NCBI GenBank assembly: GCA_022432975.1
Contig: CM039503.1
Coordinates: 56,285,392 to 56,349,391 of the forward strand
Length of the DNA stretch: 64,000 nucleotides
DNA from: Begonia masoniana
Lineage: Eukaryota > Streptophyta > Magnoliopsida > Cucurbitales > Begoniaceae
Direction: 5' to 3'
Shown here: in pieces, positions 11,538-25,161 of the stretch
Position numbering within the stretch: position 1 is the stretch's first letter
How the letters are laid out: the number at the start of each line of letters is the position of its first letter
Translations under genes and position numbers: made by a program
The notes under the pieces: generated by a model
What the model was told of the DNA's origin: nothing
What the model saw: only the letters and a program-made list of their open reading frames with translations
Databases searched by the model: none

Positions 11538-14500
11538 CTAACTATAAACTGTTGCATTTTTAATCTTCCATAAGCATTCTTTTCTTAAAGGGGAATCCCT
11601 AAATATTGCCTTGATGAAATCCTCAACCTGTAAAATAGAGTAAAGATCTTTAGATTATGAAACAAAATATAGAAATTGTGCTATACAATATGACCAAAGT
11701 GGAATACTAGGAGACGCTTAATTAGCCTCTCAGAGTATGATCAGAAAAATTACTTTAGAAAATCATTTTTTTTGGTTCACGAGAGTCAGTAATATAATAT
11801 AGAATAATTCGCTGACTCAATAATCAAACAACCCTGTAGAATCTTTGTTTGAAATGTAAGAGCCTAAGAGGGTATCACTAAACTGTTGATAAAAATATTG
11901 ATTGTTAATATAAGTCAACCGTATGATTCTTCACACCTCTACGCAGCATATGCCTAAATGAGTCATATGCATACCTCTGCCAGAATAAAACCACAATTAA
12001 TCAGTTCTCCACTTTCCCATTGCATTGTAATTGATTTTAGAGGCATATCCAACAAGTCTGAAATGAAGTGAGGAAGACACAACCTTTCAGTAGCAGCTCA
12101 ATAACCAATCAATTTTATGATCTATGTAGAATATATACCTGCTAGTTTACGAAATTTACGTAAAGATGGAATGAGTTCGTTAAGATTTTGTGCCAAGGTG
12201 TCTTGTGAATTCTCTTGATGAGAAGCATTCAGGGAGTCCAGCAAAGATGATATGTTCTCTAGCATCAGATGAATAAGTCTTTGAAGCTACAGATATAGAT
12301 ATTATGTATTAGATGGCTTTATTCACAACTATATATATTTAGATAAATATATACCCATCATACCTCCAATGTTTCCTCGACTGCAATGTCATCTAGAAGG
12401 ATGATGTCTCTAGTAATTCTATATAATACTGACTCTAAAACCGTGCACATACTACTCTTGTACTTGGAGGGCAACAAGAGGGGCTCCCATATGAGTCGTA
12501 CTTTTTCTAGAATGAAGACAACCTGATCAACAAACGTTCAGTTTGATGCCAAATGAAGACAACCTGATCAACAAATACTGCATTTCTAAAGCATTAACGA
12601 GGGAAAATGGAAAGTTGAATTTCTAATTACTGAGTACTTTACACGATCTCCATAATTTGAAATCAGTGTTCTTATGCAACAATATAATTCAAGCATTTCT
12701 TATGCTTATAATTCTAACTATAGTGAATTTACCCAAACAAACGATACTCTTCTTGATCCACATAAAATGCTATCTTAATCCAGCTTCAAATAAATTACTA
12801 TGAATGACAAAAAATTAAACTATATCACAAGAATACAAGCATGTATAAATACCTCAAAAATAAAAAGGCAAGATGTTCAAGTAAAGGATGCGCGCTAAAT
12901 TAATAGCAGGCTATTATGTTCTAGTATTGAATAAATTTGTCAATACTTCAACTCCACATTAAAATGAACTTAAATGACTGCCCTATAAACAGCCAGGTAC
13001 AAAAAAGGCTGCTAAACTATAACCATTGACTGTGATTAACAAGAGTCGGACATAAAGTAAGATAGACCATTAGGAGAAGTTCAAAGGATTCCTAGATCCA
13101 TACTATGCTTAAAGTTAAAGGGTAAAAAGCATGAAATAGCAAGAAATCAAAGCCTACAAGTCAAAATTTCAAAAACTACCTGATCCACACTGAACTTTGC
13201 AGATTCATATGGGTGCCTTTCATGTGTATTCTGAAATCCACCAGCACCGTCAATAGCCTATTCAAGGAAAAAATCGAAAGATGAAAAGAGCACCCTAGGT
13301 ACTCAATGCTATCTGTCAAACGTATCTCACAATGCCAACCTCTTTCAGATTATAAATTACAAGTTGTATTTGTCTCTGCAATACTTCCTCTGCCATCAGA
13401 TGAAATCTGGGAGCCAAATCAACAAAGACAGGATACTCCTTCATCGACTCTGGAAAGTTTGATCGATACTGAAACAAGAGAATTAAAAGGTTTCTAAGCA
13501 TTGCAACAACTAACAATTTTGCAAACTTATACGCAGTTCTAGCTGAACTCTACTTGTTTGGCTCATTTAACTCGCTCTGCTTTTCTAGCTCTAAGTTTGC
13601 AAGACAACACATTTAACATTTTTTTTTACCATTGGCTTGTTTAGCTTGATTACTAAATGAGCCAAGCCTGTCTCGTCTCGTTAGCTCGGTGAGTCGAACT
13701 TTCCAGGCTTTCGGCTCGACTCACTCGTTTGACACCTCCGGATGGAGATGATTCCATCTTAAAAAAAATACAGATTATATAAAACCCTACCAAAACTCGA
13801 ACTGTTTGATAACAGCAAAAGAAAATAACAGAACTGTCTTAACATACTAACCAGCATAGCATACAAACCACCTAGATGAGAGAGGAGAGAGAAAGTGAGA
13901 GGAGGAGCGTGTCATAATTTTGCTTGCATACCTCAAATGCAAGCCCCAGTATTTCCTGAGATACTATAGAGGCAGTCATTATGCATGAGAATGGCAGCTT
14001 GGTTGATGCTATCAAGCTGCCTTTCTAGCTTCACAAGTCAAAAAGAAAGGTTAAATGCGATCGTCAAAAAAAGGACTAGGAAAAGGAATTATATTAATAA
14101 CAAAGGAATTATATTATATTAATAACAAACGAATTATATTATATTATATTAATAACAAACGAATTATATTAATAACAAGGAATTGTATTAATAAAAGGAA
14201 TTATATTGATTTACATATTTATATGAGTTACAACAAAGGGATTTCTAAAATCAGTCCCCGTTCAAGTTATGAAAAAGTTTTGCATCTGCAACACCACTTC
14301 TCTTGCTCTCACCTTGGTGGGAATGACAACTTCGTAAAGAAGAATAGCATCTCTAGCAGCACGATAGAGCTCAAAAGCAACTCGGGTGGATGACAAGCAA
14401 ACATCCTGAATTCAGAATTCACATGATTACAAACATAGCAGCGAGCACTGTCAGAGCTGTTTAAACCAGTACATCAAGCATAAAAATGACAAATCAGGGA

Positions 14501-16956
14501 AAATAAAATGCTTTTAATTTGAATAAATTCACTGATCTGAAAGTTCCTCGATAAAAAAAATTTAATCTCAACAGTACTTCTAATGTTTGATGCACTAGCT
14601 CCATTAGTAGTGTAGCTGCTTCAGATACCGCGCATCTTTCAGAGAAAATAAGCAATTCAACTTGTCTAGAAGATTGTATGGCAGCTTCATCATTCTTCTG
14701 TGTAGAACCTTTAGTAAACCCCTGCAGATATATTCTTTTTCAAAAATTGTAATATCAAACTTAACTATAATTTTCAAAAATATTTTATTAAATTTACATG
14801 AGGCACAGAAAAGTCACACTCCAGAAGCAAATTTCTGGCCTTTGTTAAGATCTCAGTCTTCTTCCTAGTTGCGAAGTGAACTTCAACATTTTCAGGTAAA
14901 ATTTCTCAAACTTTCATCTTTACAATCAGATGTAGAGATAAACATCATTTCCTCCAAAGCATTCTCAAACTCAGATGTACACTTAATGATCCTCTCAAAC
15001 TCAACAAGTTTTGAAGCGTCTTTGGGAACAACCTGAAAACAAAGAGAATTTTTTTTATTATGTAATGAAAACATATATGGACATGATAAGTAAACATGAG
15101 ACTTAGATATACAGTTTTTCTCTGGACTAAATCAAACGGTAAGAGAATAAAAACCTTTGAGAGGATGTTAGAAATAATCAATTCTGATATTCCTAGGCCA
15201 TGTCAACCTTCCAAAACACCGAATCCAAGTTTTATTTTGGAAGCATATATGCTCGTACATGAACTTAATAACTTGAATTATCATTGAATAGATAGTCTCA
15301 CAGCTCATATTGTCAATCTGAAAATATGAGAAAGAATTATAAGTAAAATTAAATAAGCAATAAGCAAAATCTACGAAAATAACTCTGCACAAACTCATCT
15401 CGACCAACTGAACATCTAACAGTTTACATGAACATTTAACAGTTTACATGAACATCTAACAGTGTGCACTTAGTCAGTAGAACTCTCATTAAATGTACTT
15501 TACCGATCCAGATTAAGTAACATTGTTATATCTTCTACATCCTAGCACTAGCATTGGAGCAGAAATTGGGGAAAAAATAATCAGCAAAGCAAGCAACAAA
15601 CAACATTGAGAAAACAATCAAAATCACCTTTTCTGGTGAGTGAACTAATTTCAATATTGCATAATTCTTTTCTTCAGGTCCTTGAGTTAAATCCTCAACA
15701 AATGAAATGGACAAGGAAGATTTCACGGCTGGAGAAATAACAAACTTAATAATCATGTCAGCCACTTTAGCAAGTCCATAATCCAAAATGCCAACCACCT
15801 GCACAGCCAAGATAACAAAGTTATAAAGTTAATTAGCAGGGTGCAACTGTGGCCTCTGGGATTTAAAATAAAAGCGCTACAATCATTCAAGTAGTATCTA
15901 GCAATTGTTATTGTTAGTGGTTGAAAAAAAAACATCTATGCAAAACTTACATCCATCGCATATAAAACTGTATGTAGTTCGATGCCATCGTTTCCATCAA
16001 CACTCAAGTTACCCTTGACTAGTACTCGATCCGATTCGCGCTCAAACCGCACTGCATTTTCCATGAATTTCACAAGCACGTCTTGAATCTACAAATCCAT
16101 ATTCAATACCTCTAAAGAAATCATAAATAGCTAAGAATAATAACTGGAACTACAATTTCTAAGGTTCACTGCTCATGCATTCAACTTTTTCAGTGTATAG
16201 CCAAAAAAGCTTTATTACTTCTTGCTGCTCAAACCACGACTCTACTTCTTAAATGAGATAATTTATTCAGTTGCACCGTATACGCAAAAACAAAAACTTC
16301 AACACTTATTTTCTTCAATATGTATAGCAATCAAACATAGGGAATTCTTTCATTTTGGGTTCATCTTGTCAAGAATTAAACAAAAGGAAATTACGTACCT
16401 CTTCAAAACATCTGAACCATTCCTTCCTGAGCAAAGTATAAACCAAGGGGTCCCTCTGCTCATCACAGTGGTCATTACGAATCCCAAGCGCCTTCTTTAT
16501 TTCTCTTAGTTCCTCAGCGGAAAATTGGAACCGTCCACTCCTCACTGCCTCCTTCACATTGTCGAACCTCGCGTTTAATTCTACAATTGAGCTCACCAAT
16601 TTCAACAACTCCCTCTTCTCTCTCTCCTCCTTCGTCTTTTCCTTTATATCCTCAATAATCTCCCGGAGTTCGGTCACAACAGGACGGTCAGAAACCAGGT
16701 GCAAGATGCTCTCGACGTCGTTAGAGATGTGGTGGTACTGCGAAACGGCGTCACTACAGAGGGAGAAGAGACCGGAGAAGTCTTGATGATGAGAGAGTAA
16801 GTAAGATTGAATTTTGGTTTTGATTCGGAGGGAGTGAGTTTCAAGGCGACTAATTAGGAGGCGGAGATCAGGAGCGGAAAGCGGCGCAGTTGAATCAGAG
16901 AGATCGTGCGTAGAGAGAAGATCTCTAACGTCGATTGAGTCGAATAGAGCGTCCAT
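11538..16956 (-). CDS. ZW10: ZW10/Dsl1-family tethering protein (MIP1), three +1 shifts
   Basis: Homolog of centromere/kinetochore protein ZW10. In plants it is the MAG2-interacting subunit (MIP1) of the Dsl1-type complex that tethers Golgi-to-ER vesicles. Fourteen exons in sense order: 16399-16956, 15951-16088, 15628-15798, 15155-15317, 14798-15032, 14578-14721, 14313-14405, 13932-14028, 13340-13468, 13180-13257, 12364-12522, 12139-12286, 11975-12057, 11538-11627. Summed length without the breaks is ~760 aa (Arabidopsis ~740). Landmarks are MDALFDSIDVRDLLSTHDL at the start, VVGILDYGLAKVAD, CFGRLTWPR, and SPLRKECLWKI at the end. Start taken at the family MDALFDS; the frame is open 28 codons further to 17040. 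Exons 4, 5 and 8 are 163, 235 and 97 nt although both flanks are phase 0, so each carries one surplus base. Everything else is conserved. Confidence 0.9.
14085..14209. repeat. AT-rich imperfect tandem repeat in ZW10 intron 7
   Basis: Five to six imperfect copies of a ~20-30 bp unit built on GGAATTATATTAATAACAAA, differing by the number of internal TATAT steps. Lies wholly in the intron between exons 7 and 8, so it has no coding effect. Confidence 0.75.
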
Positions 16957-17040
16957 TGCTGCATCCAACGAAGCAGTCCAAAAGGTGAAGTCAGAGTTCG
17001 CCGGTGGAGTGAAAACGCTCTTCTTCAGTTCCTCCTCCAC

Positions 17041-17412
17041 CGCGAGCAGTTGGGGAGAAAGGTTAGGATGGAGCAGTTTGGGGCTAGTCCATTGCCATAT
17101 TAAATAGAAATGGGCCTAATTTTAGGCCCACATAAAATAAATTTAAAAAAAAATTGTTTAATAATTAATAATTTAAATTTAAATAAATATATGAATTTTT
17201 GTATTTGTTGTTGGTTTCGTGCAGGTAGTGAAAGACGTTATAAACTTTGGTAAACATGAAAATCATACATATTACACGGTATTATACAATGACATAATCC
17301 GAGCTTTATTCTAACTATTACCAAAATCTCGAACTAATTTTACGCACGCTCGATGCGCGATATTGCCTTAACTATATAGCTCACAAACATTCGATAGTGA
17401 ATAAATAATACA
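17041..17412. other. Spacer between tandem ZW10 and GDSL genes
   Basis: AT-rich sequence holding the ZW10 leader/promoter and the 3' flank of the GDSL gene, both on the minus strand. No separate feature seen. Confidence 0.5.
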
Positions 17413-18662
17413 TCATAGGAACCCGGCCAAAACATTCTTCACCACATAGTTTGCGACAATTTGATTTGCTTTTTGAGTGGGATGGAAAGAGTCCCAAAAT
17501 ATATATTTGGTTGCATCCGAGCACGTGAAGGGACTGTCTCGATTGCAGGCGTAGCCCATCTCGAACATCCCGGTCGCGCAACACGCCATGGATGTCACCT
17601 CAAACCCTGCAATAATCGGTATATCATTAACAAATTATCGACAATTTCAAAAATTTAAACTTGATACACGAGTTAGGCTTACCATAGGTGGATGGGTTTC
17701 TTATCATATGCATGACAACGTAATATGGGTTTGAAAACACCATTTTAAGGCCAGGGAGGTCCTTGATGAGCTTCATAGTTAAAGTCTTGAGCTTTCCATT
17801 GAAGTCCATGGCCACATTATTGAAGCCCTCGACGCAGTTATTGCTGTCCATGAAATTAGTGGTTCTCTCCAATGGTAAGCACCCCATTGGAGGCAGCCCT
17901 CCAAGCGACATCTTTCTCGCTCCCAGTCCGTAGAGCTCTTTGATGAAATTTTCGGCGATTCCGATGAGAAAATCCTCGTACTGTTGGATTGTAAACTGAG
18001 ATGAACGGCGTGGACCGGCGTAGTAGTTTTCGAGGAAATCGTTGGTTCCTAAGCTCATCATGTACAAAGCTTCGGTTATTACTTCGTTTGCCGCAGTTTC
18101 TCCGAGGTGAGCTTTTAGTTCTCCCTGGTATTTCTTGTAGTTCTCCATTTCCTTCCATAATGGAATCACAGACTGCAATGTATCAAAAAAAGAAAGGATT
18201 TTTATGCTGATCCTTACAAAAGCACAGCTTAGAAAGAAAAAGCCATGGTTTTGAGAGATGGGTAAGTATGTTTTGACGAAGAAATCACACCAGAACATCA
18301 GAAGTGGCGTTGTCGTAACCAGAACCAGCAGAGGCAAAGGTGACGCCAGTGGCAAAATCTGAGATGCTGTACGATGGATCTAAGTAAGCTGGAATAGTTG
18401 GCTTCAGCCCGAAACTCTCAGAGATGAAATCTGTTGGGATTTTGCCATTTGAGAACCTTCCGGTTGCCTTCCCTCCCACAAAATCTCTGCCGTATGGAAT
18501 AAAGTTGCTTCTTGCAACTGTGGGTATGAAGTTATTATTTCCTGCATCAACTGATGAATCTCCAAAGACTATAATGGCAGGAACTTTCGCTTCGATTGTG
18601 GTAGAAAGAGTTAGAAAATGAGCTAGAAGAAGAAAGAAGATTAAGGCTGGGAAAGTAGACAT
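17413..18662 (-). CDS. GDSL-type esterase/lipase, secreted
   Basis: Intact SGNH-hydrolase of the plant GDSL family, predicted to enter the secretory pathway and to hydrolyse acyl or acetyl esters; the substrate cannot be read from sequence. Three exons: 18291-18662, 17683-18172, 17413-17606, giving 351 aa. A signal peptide covers about residues 1-25 of MSTFPALIFFLLLAHF. Block I is VFGDSSVDAGNNN with nucleophile Ser36. Block II Gly lies in GRFSNGKIPTDF, block III Asn in SLGTNDFLENYY, and block V in DSFHPT with Asp326 and His329. An in-frame ATG seven codons upstream (18681-18683) is possible, but the later ATG gives the clean signal peptide. A TATATA element lies on the minus strand at about 18704-18711. 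No damage seen, unlike neighbouring ZW10. Confidence 0.94.
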
Positions 18663-19954
18663 TTTTCTTCTGTCTCTGTACATCTGGTCGAATAGGGATC
18701 GAAGAAATATATAAAGAAAGGAGCTTGGTCGGAAATAGTGAAAGTGAACGTTTGAAACGGAGACTTTTGAGGCAGGGAGGTTGTTGGGTGTCTTAATTGC
18801 TCATAAAACACAACAAAAACTGAGATTTTTGCTCATGTACTTCTTGCACTTATTATTAGTTTGCAAAGGCAAGATTTCAAGCAAGAAATAAAAACTAAAA
18901 TCCAACAAGTTCAAATCATACCCCAATACCAACAATTAATCACATCAGAAATAGTTTGTATCGGCAGAGAACAGAGGAAAAACAATACACTTGTCTGAAA
19001 TCACTACCACCGAAAGGATCAGAGGCAGAGGGAGAGACTTGATGGAAATAAAATGTGGTTGCAACTGCCCGTGAGGGGGTGGGGGGATGGCCTTGCTGGA
19101 CATCCTAAACTAAAAGCTTCCCAACAGAAATGGAGGTGATAGTCTTCCAGACTCATAAATAGCCATCATGTTTCAGTAAACCCCATCACAGTATTGTCTC
19201 CTTCCAACTATTTTATCCTATTTCCTACTGGAGGTGATAGACTCAGCCAAAAACTAAATACCAAAATTTGACCGAAAGCATCTCATCGAATGTTATAAAA
19301 AAAGGTATTTTTTCTTCAACTTTTCTCCAACTTTTCTCCAACATTTTGTACAATTGCCATTTCATGTTATGGTATATTTGTGTTCTCCGCTTAGGTATAG
19401 TTTTGGGCCTAGCTTCGTCCTTGGACTGTTCAAAGCTCATAACTTTAAGCTTTTATTCAATCCGCGCAACTTTTCCTTGTATGGGTTGCGGCAGCCCAGA
19501 ATGACGTATGCTAGTTATCCCACCGACTCGGCTTCTCTCGTAGATGTTTTCATGGTCAAAGTTTTCTTCTTTCCGTTCTCTCAGTTGCTGCTGATTCAGT
19601 GGTATTGGATCCAAAGTACCTCACTTCGCGAACTTTTTTAGTGTCTTTATCTTTTTCATTTGAACCTTCTCCACTCTGGCAGATGCCTGAAATATGTCCG
19701 CTTTGCATATGTTTAATTACCATAAAGCTCCCCATCCGGTGTTGAATTGCCTATCACGGATTACTTTTCTGTTTCTTTAGTAGAAATTATGGTCGATGAA
19801 AAGTTATTTTCTGTGCTCAATGCAAGGAAATATTCGAACGAGTATTGATTTGTTTTCCATTTTCCTATGGCAGTTGTAGTTTCGATTTGCAGCGGCTTGG
19901 TCTCTGATGAATTGTGAGGAATATTGTGTTTGGGGTCTTCCTAGTTCATAAGAA
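18663..19954. other. Divergent promoter region between GDSL and LPXB
   Basis: About 1.3 kb separating two divergently transcribed genes. Apart from the TATA-like motif of the GDSL gene near 18704-18711, I see only unsupported short ORFs. A leader intron of LPXB in 19600-19950 is possible but not demonstrable. Confidence 0.5.
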
Positions 19955-22132
19955 ATGTGGCTCAGAAGAATGTGGAAATTCATGGGTCTTTCGGGGCAAA
20001 TGAGAAATAGAAGACACTCTTCAGGTTCTTATAAAACTGCCGTGGACATGGCTGAGAAGGACGGGGAACTGAGGGTATTCATGGTTGCCGGAGAAGTGTC
20101 TGGTGACATCATTGGTTCTCGTCTAATGACATCTTTAAAAAAGCTCTCCCCTTTTCCGGTCCGCTTCTCTGGTGTAGGAGGGTGAGCTCTCTCTTACGCA
20201 GACATCATTGGTTCACCATTGGTTATATATACTCGCTTATATCTGAATCGCTTCCAGTTGTATAGGTTTTGGACTGACTTTTGTTTTGATTTATACTCTT
20301 AGATCTATTGTTTGAAAGCACATTCTTCCATTTGTTGTCTTGCTGATTGTTGACATATGCCCCTCGAAACATCATCCTCTGAGTCTTATTAGGTCCTTGA
20401 TGTCCAAGGAAGGGCTGACATCTCTGTTTCTTATGGAAGATATTTCAGTGATGGGAATGTGGGAGTTGCTTCCGCATCTGATCAATGTCAGAGTGAGTAT
20501 TGAGATTGAAATAATGTCTTAAATACTTGAATCCAATTCAACTGCAACTTTTTCTGAATCATATTAGAACTTTGAAAATGGCAGGTAAAGCTGAGGAAGA
20601 CAATAGAGGCTGCTCTTACGTTTCAACCGCACATAGTGATAACGGTGGACATCAAGGGTTTCTCTTTCCGTCTTCTAAAGCAGCTACGTGGTAATATGCA
20701 TCGGGATGTCGGAGTTATAATCGATGTTTTCGTGTTCTTGTGGATAAGATTGGATAATGGTTTTGCAGCTAGATACAGTGAGAAGATGAACAATCATCCA
20801 GTACACTTTCATTATGTGGCCCCTTCCTTCTGGGCGTGGAAAGGAGGCGAAGAAAGACTCAGAGGGCTAGCTCAATTCGTCGATCACGTCTTATGCATAC
20901 TTCCATTTGAGGAACAAGTCTGCAAATCAAACGGATTGTCAGCAACCTTTGTCGGCCACCCCATTCTCGAAGATATGTTACACTTCAATTCGGTAAGATC
21001 TCAAGTTCATATGTTGCAGTTCCCAATTCTTATTTGCTTTATTTTTAATTCATTTAGCGGTATTGTATCGTTAGGAATCGGTAAAGGAATGGAAGATAGA
21101 CCGGAATTGTGAAGAGTTCCTGAGTAAAAACGCAATACCCGCGGGTAAAACTTTATTTTATTTTTGAGAATTATGATTCCAAGTAAAAATAGGACTCTCC
21201 TGAGAGAGTGTTATTGACTAATGCATTCTATAATGCCTGCAGCCATAGTCATGTCTTACATTCTCTGAAGTTTTTGATTCTTTTGAAAGGAGCCACAGTC
21301 ATGTCTGTGCTTCCTGGAAGTAGGCTACAGGAAGTCACCAGAATGCTTCCCTTGTATGCAAATGCCATTGAATTATTAAAGGAGTCCTTTCCCGATTTGA
21401 TGACGATCATCCACGTGGCCCCAAATCAGCACGTGGAACAATTCATTAATAAAGCTGTTTGTAACTGGCCAGCACCTGCTCGATTGGTTGTGGGAGGATC
21501 GCTGCGATCGAGATATGATGCATTCAGTGTAAGTCTTTCCAGAAATACTCAATTTAGGAACTCAAGTAGTGCAGATTGTTATGGGGTTGTAATCAGATTA
21601 GGCCAATATTTTGCAGGCCAGTAGGGTGGCTTTATGCACTTCTGGCACTGTTGCTCTTGAGTTACAGCTTGCTCGGTTACCATGCATAGTGGCGTATAGA
21701 GCTCATTTCTTAACAGAGTGGTTAATTCGAAAGAAAGCTAAGGTTTTGTATATGTCCCTCCCCAATATTCTCTTGGATTCGGCCGTTGTTCCAGAGTTAC
21801 TATTCCAGGCGTGTCGACCTGAAAGCCTAGAATCAAAGATCAAGTAAGACCCATGGCAATTCTTTAAAATCTTTGTTTTTCAATGCAAATATTTTGTTAT
21901 TAAAAGCTTTTAATCTCACTTGACAGCTGTTAAACATTGCAGAGAATTGATAAACAACGATAACCTTCGCCAAGAACAGATTGTTTCAGCTGAAAAGGTT
22001 CTGAAACTACTATCTCCTTCAGAAAGATTTATAGACAGCTTAGCAGAGGACTCATGTTCATATCCCATGGTCTTGCCGAGCTCTATAGCGGCAGCCACCA
22101 TTTTGTCTTTCAGGAGATCGGCGCGAGAATAA
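19955..22132 (+). CDS. LPXB: Lipid-A-disaccharide synthase LpxB, mitochondrial
   Basis: Glycosyltransferase family 19 enzyme that joins UDP-2,3-diacylglucosamine and lipid X to form the lipid A disaccharide. Plants keep this bacterial pathway in mitochondria. Eight exons: 19955-20181, 20393-20492, 20585-20690, 20769-20992, 21075-21144, 21290-21528, 21617-21843, 21943-22132, adding to 1383 nt (460 aa). The basic N-terminus (MWLRRMWKFMG, RNRRHSSGSYK) suits a mitochondrial presequence. Family peptides: VFMVAGEVSGDIIGSRLM near the start, HYVAPSFWAWKGGEERL, ATFVGHPILED, SVLPGSRLQEVTRMLPL, ALCTSGTVALELQL, and AYRAHFLTEWLIR. All exon phases join without breaks. The ~80 residues beyond bacterial LpxB are mostly the presequence and C-terminal tail. 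Confidence 0.94.
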
Positions 22133-22626
22133 TCTCGGGTATGTGATAGAAATTGAAAATATAAGAGTAAGCTTGTAAATATCTGGTTGGATAAATGGGA
22201 AGAACACTGCATCATTTGCCATTACAAACTACAAAGGGGATGAGGATTTATTTATATTATCCATTGCATAGGGGAAGTCTATCAAAGTTACAGCTTGAAT
22301 GACCAAAAAACTACTCTCTGAGCATAGTTACCATGTTCTTCTCCTACTCAATGTTTCTCAAATGAAATTTGTTGCTCAACCAGCAGCATACATTTCTTGC
22401 CAATAAATTTAAAAAGAAAAACTAACGTTATAATTCTTATGGCGTGTAGTTCTAAGCCTTCTGCCCCCCATTCAACTAACCATTTAAGATGATTGAGCTT
22501 TGAGCAAGGTGAAGCATCATGAATTTGAGTAGTTTATAGGCCTGCAGATATGAAATATTTCTGATATTACTCAACACCTATTATAAATGAAGAATTAATT
22601 GAGAAATAACTAACCACACCTCTAAT
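22133..22626. other. Short spacer between convergent LPXB and TRZ genes
   Basis: Shared 3' flank of two convergent genes, ~490 bp, AT-rich, with no ORF, repeat or RNA gene that can be supported. Confidence 0.55.
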
Positions 22627-25161
22627 TTAAGAGTGCATTGACTTGAATCCTTCTGTCAGACAAACCACATTTGCCGAAACCTTGGACTGCAATTTTGATG
22701 CGGCAAGTCGAATGTCCTGCAAGAAAGTGAGTACGAGACAATTGTCGAAAATGAGTAGAATGATCAATGGTATGATAAGCATAGATTGTCAAAGCTAACA
22801 CACCCAAAATAGAAAACAAAACTTTCTCATCTTCATACGCATCAAATTACCTCAAGTTATGACAATTAAATGCTCGACAGCAACAGATTATGGGCTAAGA
22901 TACATAAACTAATCAAGGAAAATCAGGGACGTCACACATTTCACCTCTAAATGATATCTGGAGGAAAAATGAGTCAGAAGGATGGCCTTGTTACGAATCC
23001 AGTCTTTGTTTTCAATTAGCTGCAATTATACAAATCCCAATATTTTTAAAATAGCAATGATAAATCTATAAACGTAATACATTTCTAAACAGATTACTAC
23101 CTGCAATTTCTAGCCAATGCTTTACATACCTCAAATAAATGCATATGACCATGTTTCCGTGCATGCTCAATGCTGAATCCTTCATCAAGGAAAGTTGCCT
23201 AATGAAAAATGCTTTTCTCATAAGATATTATCAAAAGATTTCTGTCATACAGTTAGAATTTGTTTCAACCATTTTTAAGGTTTATGGTAGAACAATCTTC
23301 ACAGACCAGAAACTCAAGGAATGCCAACTCATAGGAAAAGGCAGAACAGTAGCTACAGATGAAATAGTTATAGGACTGAGACCTTACATTGATTGTCTAA
23401 ATGCACAAGGTTTTCCTCCAAGAGAACAAATTCCAGTCAAAGATCAGAATCTAGTTATGTGTATTTGGTTAATTTTATGTATCAAATATTCTAGGCTAGT
23501 TGATCTGTCAAAGTGATGATTAGTTTAAACTATTGAACAAACACGAATCATGAAACTTCAAAAGGGAATTAATATTGTCCAATTTCTGTACCTCTGTTAT
23601 AAGAATCTTGGCTCTCAGAGCATCAGCATTTTGTGGGTCACTCATGAAATCCGAAGTCGTGTCTCCCGTAAAGGCAACCTCTGGGGACAGGATAGTGTCT
23701 GTAATCTAAAACAAACAGCTTCAAGTCATATTAGTGTTAAACGAACACAGGTTGAAGCAACATTTGTGAGGAACTACAAACCTCAACACCAGACTTCTTT
23801 AATTTCTCAATCTGTTTCCCTTTTGGTGTCAGATGCATGTATTGCTTCTTCAGTTTTTTTCTAACTGAGTAGATGACATACCCCTGAACATTTCTTCTTA
23901 TATGTTTTAGAAAACAATCAAATAAAGATTTTCTTTTCAACAAACTGTAAGTCCAAACAATAGATTAAAAAGACACATACCTGGCTGGGTATAACATGAT
24001 GAGTTTTAAATGATCGACAAACAAGATTGTTTCTCATTTCATACGTGTCACCTGAATTTAGAATTGATACATCAATTCAGCATGATGAAAATGTGTATTT
24101 ATATATTCTAGTAAATGAAGAACCACAGTAAATCAAAATTCATTCTTAAAAAGACACTCTAGCCAGCAAAAAAAAAAACAAGAAAAAAAAAAGGAGAATA
24201 CCAATGTCCAGTGCAACCAAATCAACGTTTAGTTCCACCTGGCCCATTGCCCTGTGAATGTCCATTAATTTTTCAACATCTTCTTTGATGCAAGGAGGTA
24301 CAAATACGGTTGGACGAGACAAACTGTACAAACCACGGCTTGCTACGTACATTGGCAATCCTCCCTGAATTAGATAATGTCCATAAGTTGATAGGAACAT
24401 CTAAATATCCAACTTGAAGCAAATGACCTACCCAACAATATAGTAAAGTCAAATTCTATTATGGTGGCCGGGAGTTATGGGTCATACAAAGGATGAAGAG
24501 TAATGATACGGGAGGAGGTGAAGTGATTTTAATGGCTCACCTTCTTATAAATACTTCAAATCATACAAAATTTTTACTTAAAATCTCTAAAAAAAAAAAA
24601 AACAAGGGTAGTAGAAACCACACAAGAATCAAACAGAGGTTGTAAACCATAATGCTTCTCAGTTTAACTAGCAATGGAGTGAGAGGCAACTCAGTGAGTG
24701 ATAGATGAAGTTTCTCTAAATAAATACAAAGTATACACGCGAGGAGAGGATTAATGTTAGAGAGATTCAAGAACCCAAACGAAGCTTACAATGTGATCAA
24801 GATGAGCGTGAGTGATGAAAATAAAGTTTTGCTGAATAGCTCGAGAAGGGCACCTCCCGATATCGAATGCGCACTTGAATTCGGGAATTATGATACAAGT
24901 TTCCTGCCCACCGACTGAAATTCCTTCGATCGAAAAACCCTCCAAGTCTAATCCTTTTCGGTTAACTTGAGAGCGAGCGAGTCGATACTCTTCTTCTTCA
25001 TTGATAGCCCGGCCAATTGACGACAAAATGCCGGAAGCTTTTACGGAATTCAAGGAGTTTACATAAGTTTGAAGCAAAAGCCTACGCGGTTTAATGGGTT
25101 GCTGGTGAAGAGGGAAAATCAGAGGGGTTCTGGAAGGTGAAATGGTCAGAGACGGGTGCAT
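22627..25161 (-). CDS. TRZ2: Short-form tRNase Z (tRNA 3'-endonuclease), plastid-type
   Basis: Metallo-beta-lactamase-fold RNase Z that cleaves 3' trailers from pre-tRNAs. The closest match in memory is chloroplast TRZ2. Eight exons in sense order: 24790-25161, 24202-24364, 23981-24051, 23782-23883, 23592-23705, 23130-23198, 22945-23019, 22627-22716 (1056 nt, 351 aa, intact). The first ~45 residues are Ser/Pro/Arg-rich and lack acidic residues, as in a plastid transit peptide. The zinc motif HAHLDH is at residues 118-123. Other landmarks are GLPMYVASRGLY, AMGQVELNV, KTHHVIPSQGYVIYSVRKKL, FTGDTTSDFM with the conserved GD, LITEATFLDE, and LLTHFSSRYH. The order LPXB then TRZ2, converging, resembles the Arabidopsis At2g045xx block. 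Confidence 0.94.

Noticed and set aside
13540..13745. GAGTCGAGC/GCTCGACTC-rich stretch in ZW10 intron 8
   Set aside because: Resembles decayed hAT-MITE ends, but no paired termini or target duplication could be located.
16957..17040. 28-codon N-terminal extension of ZW10
   Set aside because: Family members start at MDALFDS; the extension is not known from homologs, though it cannot be excluded.
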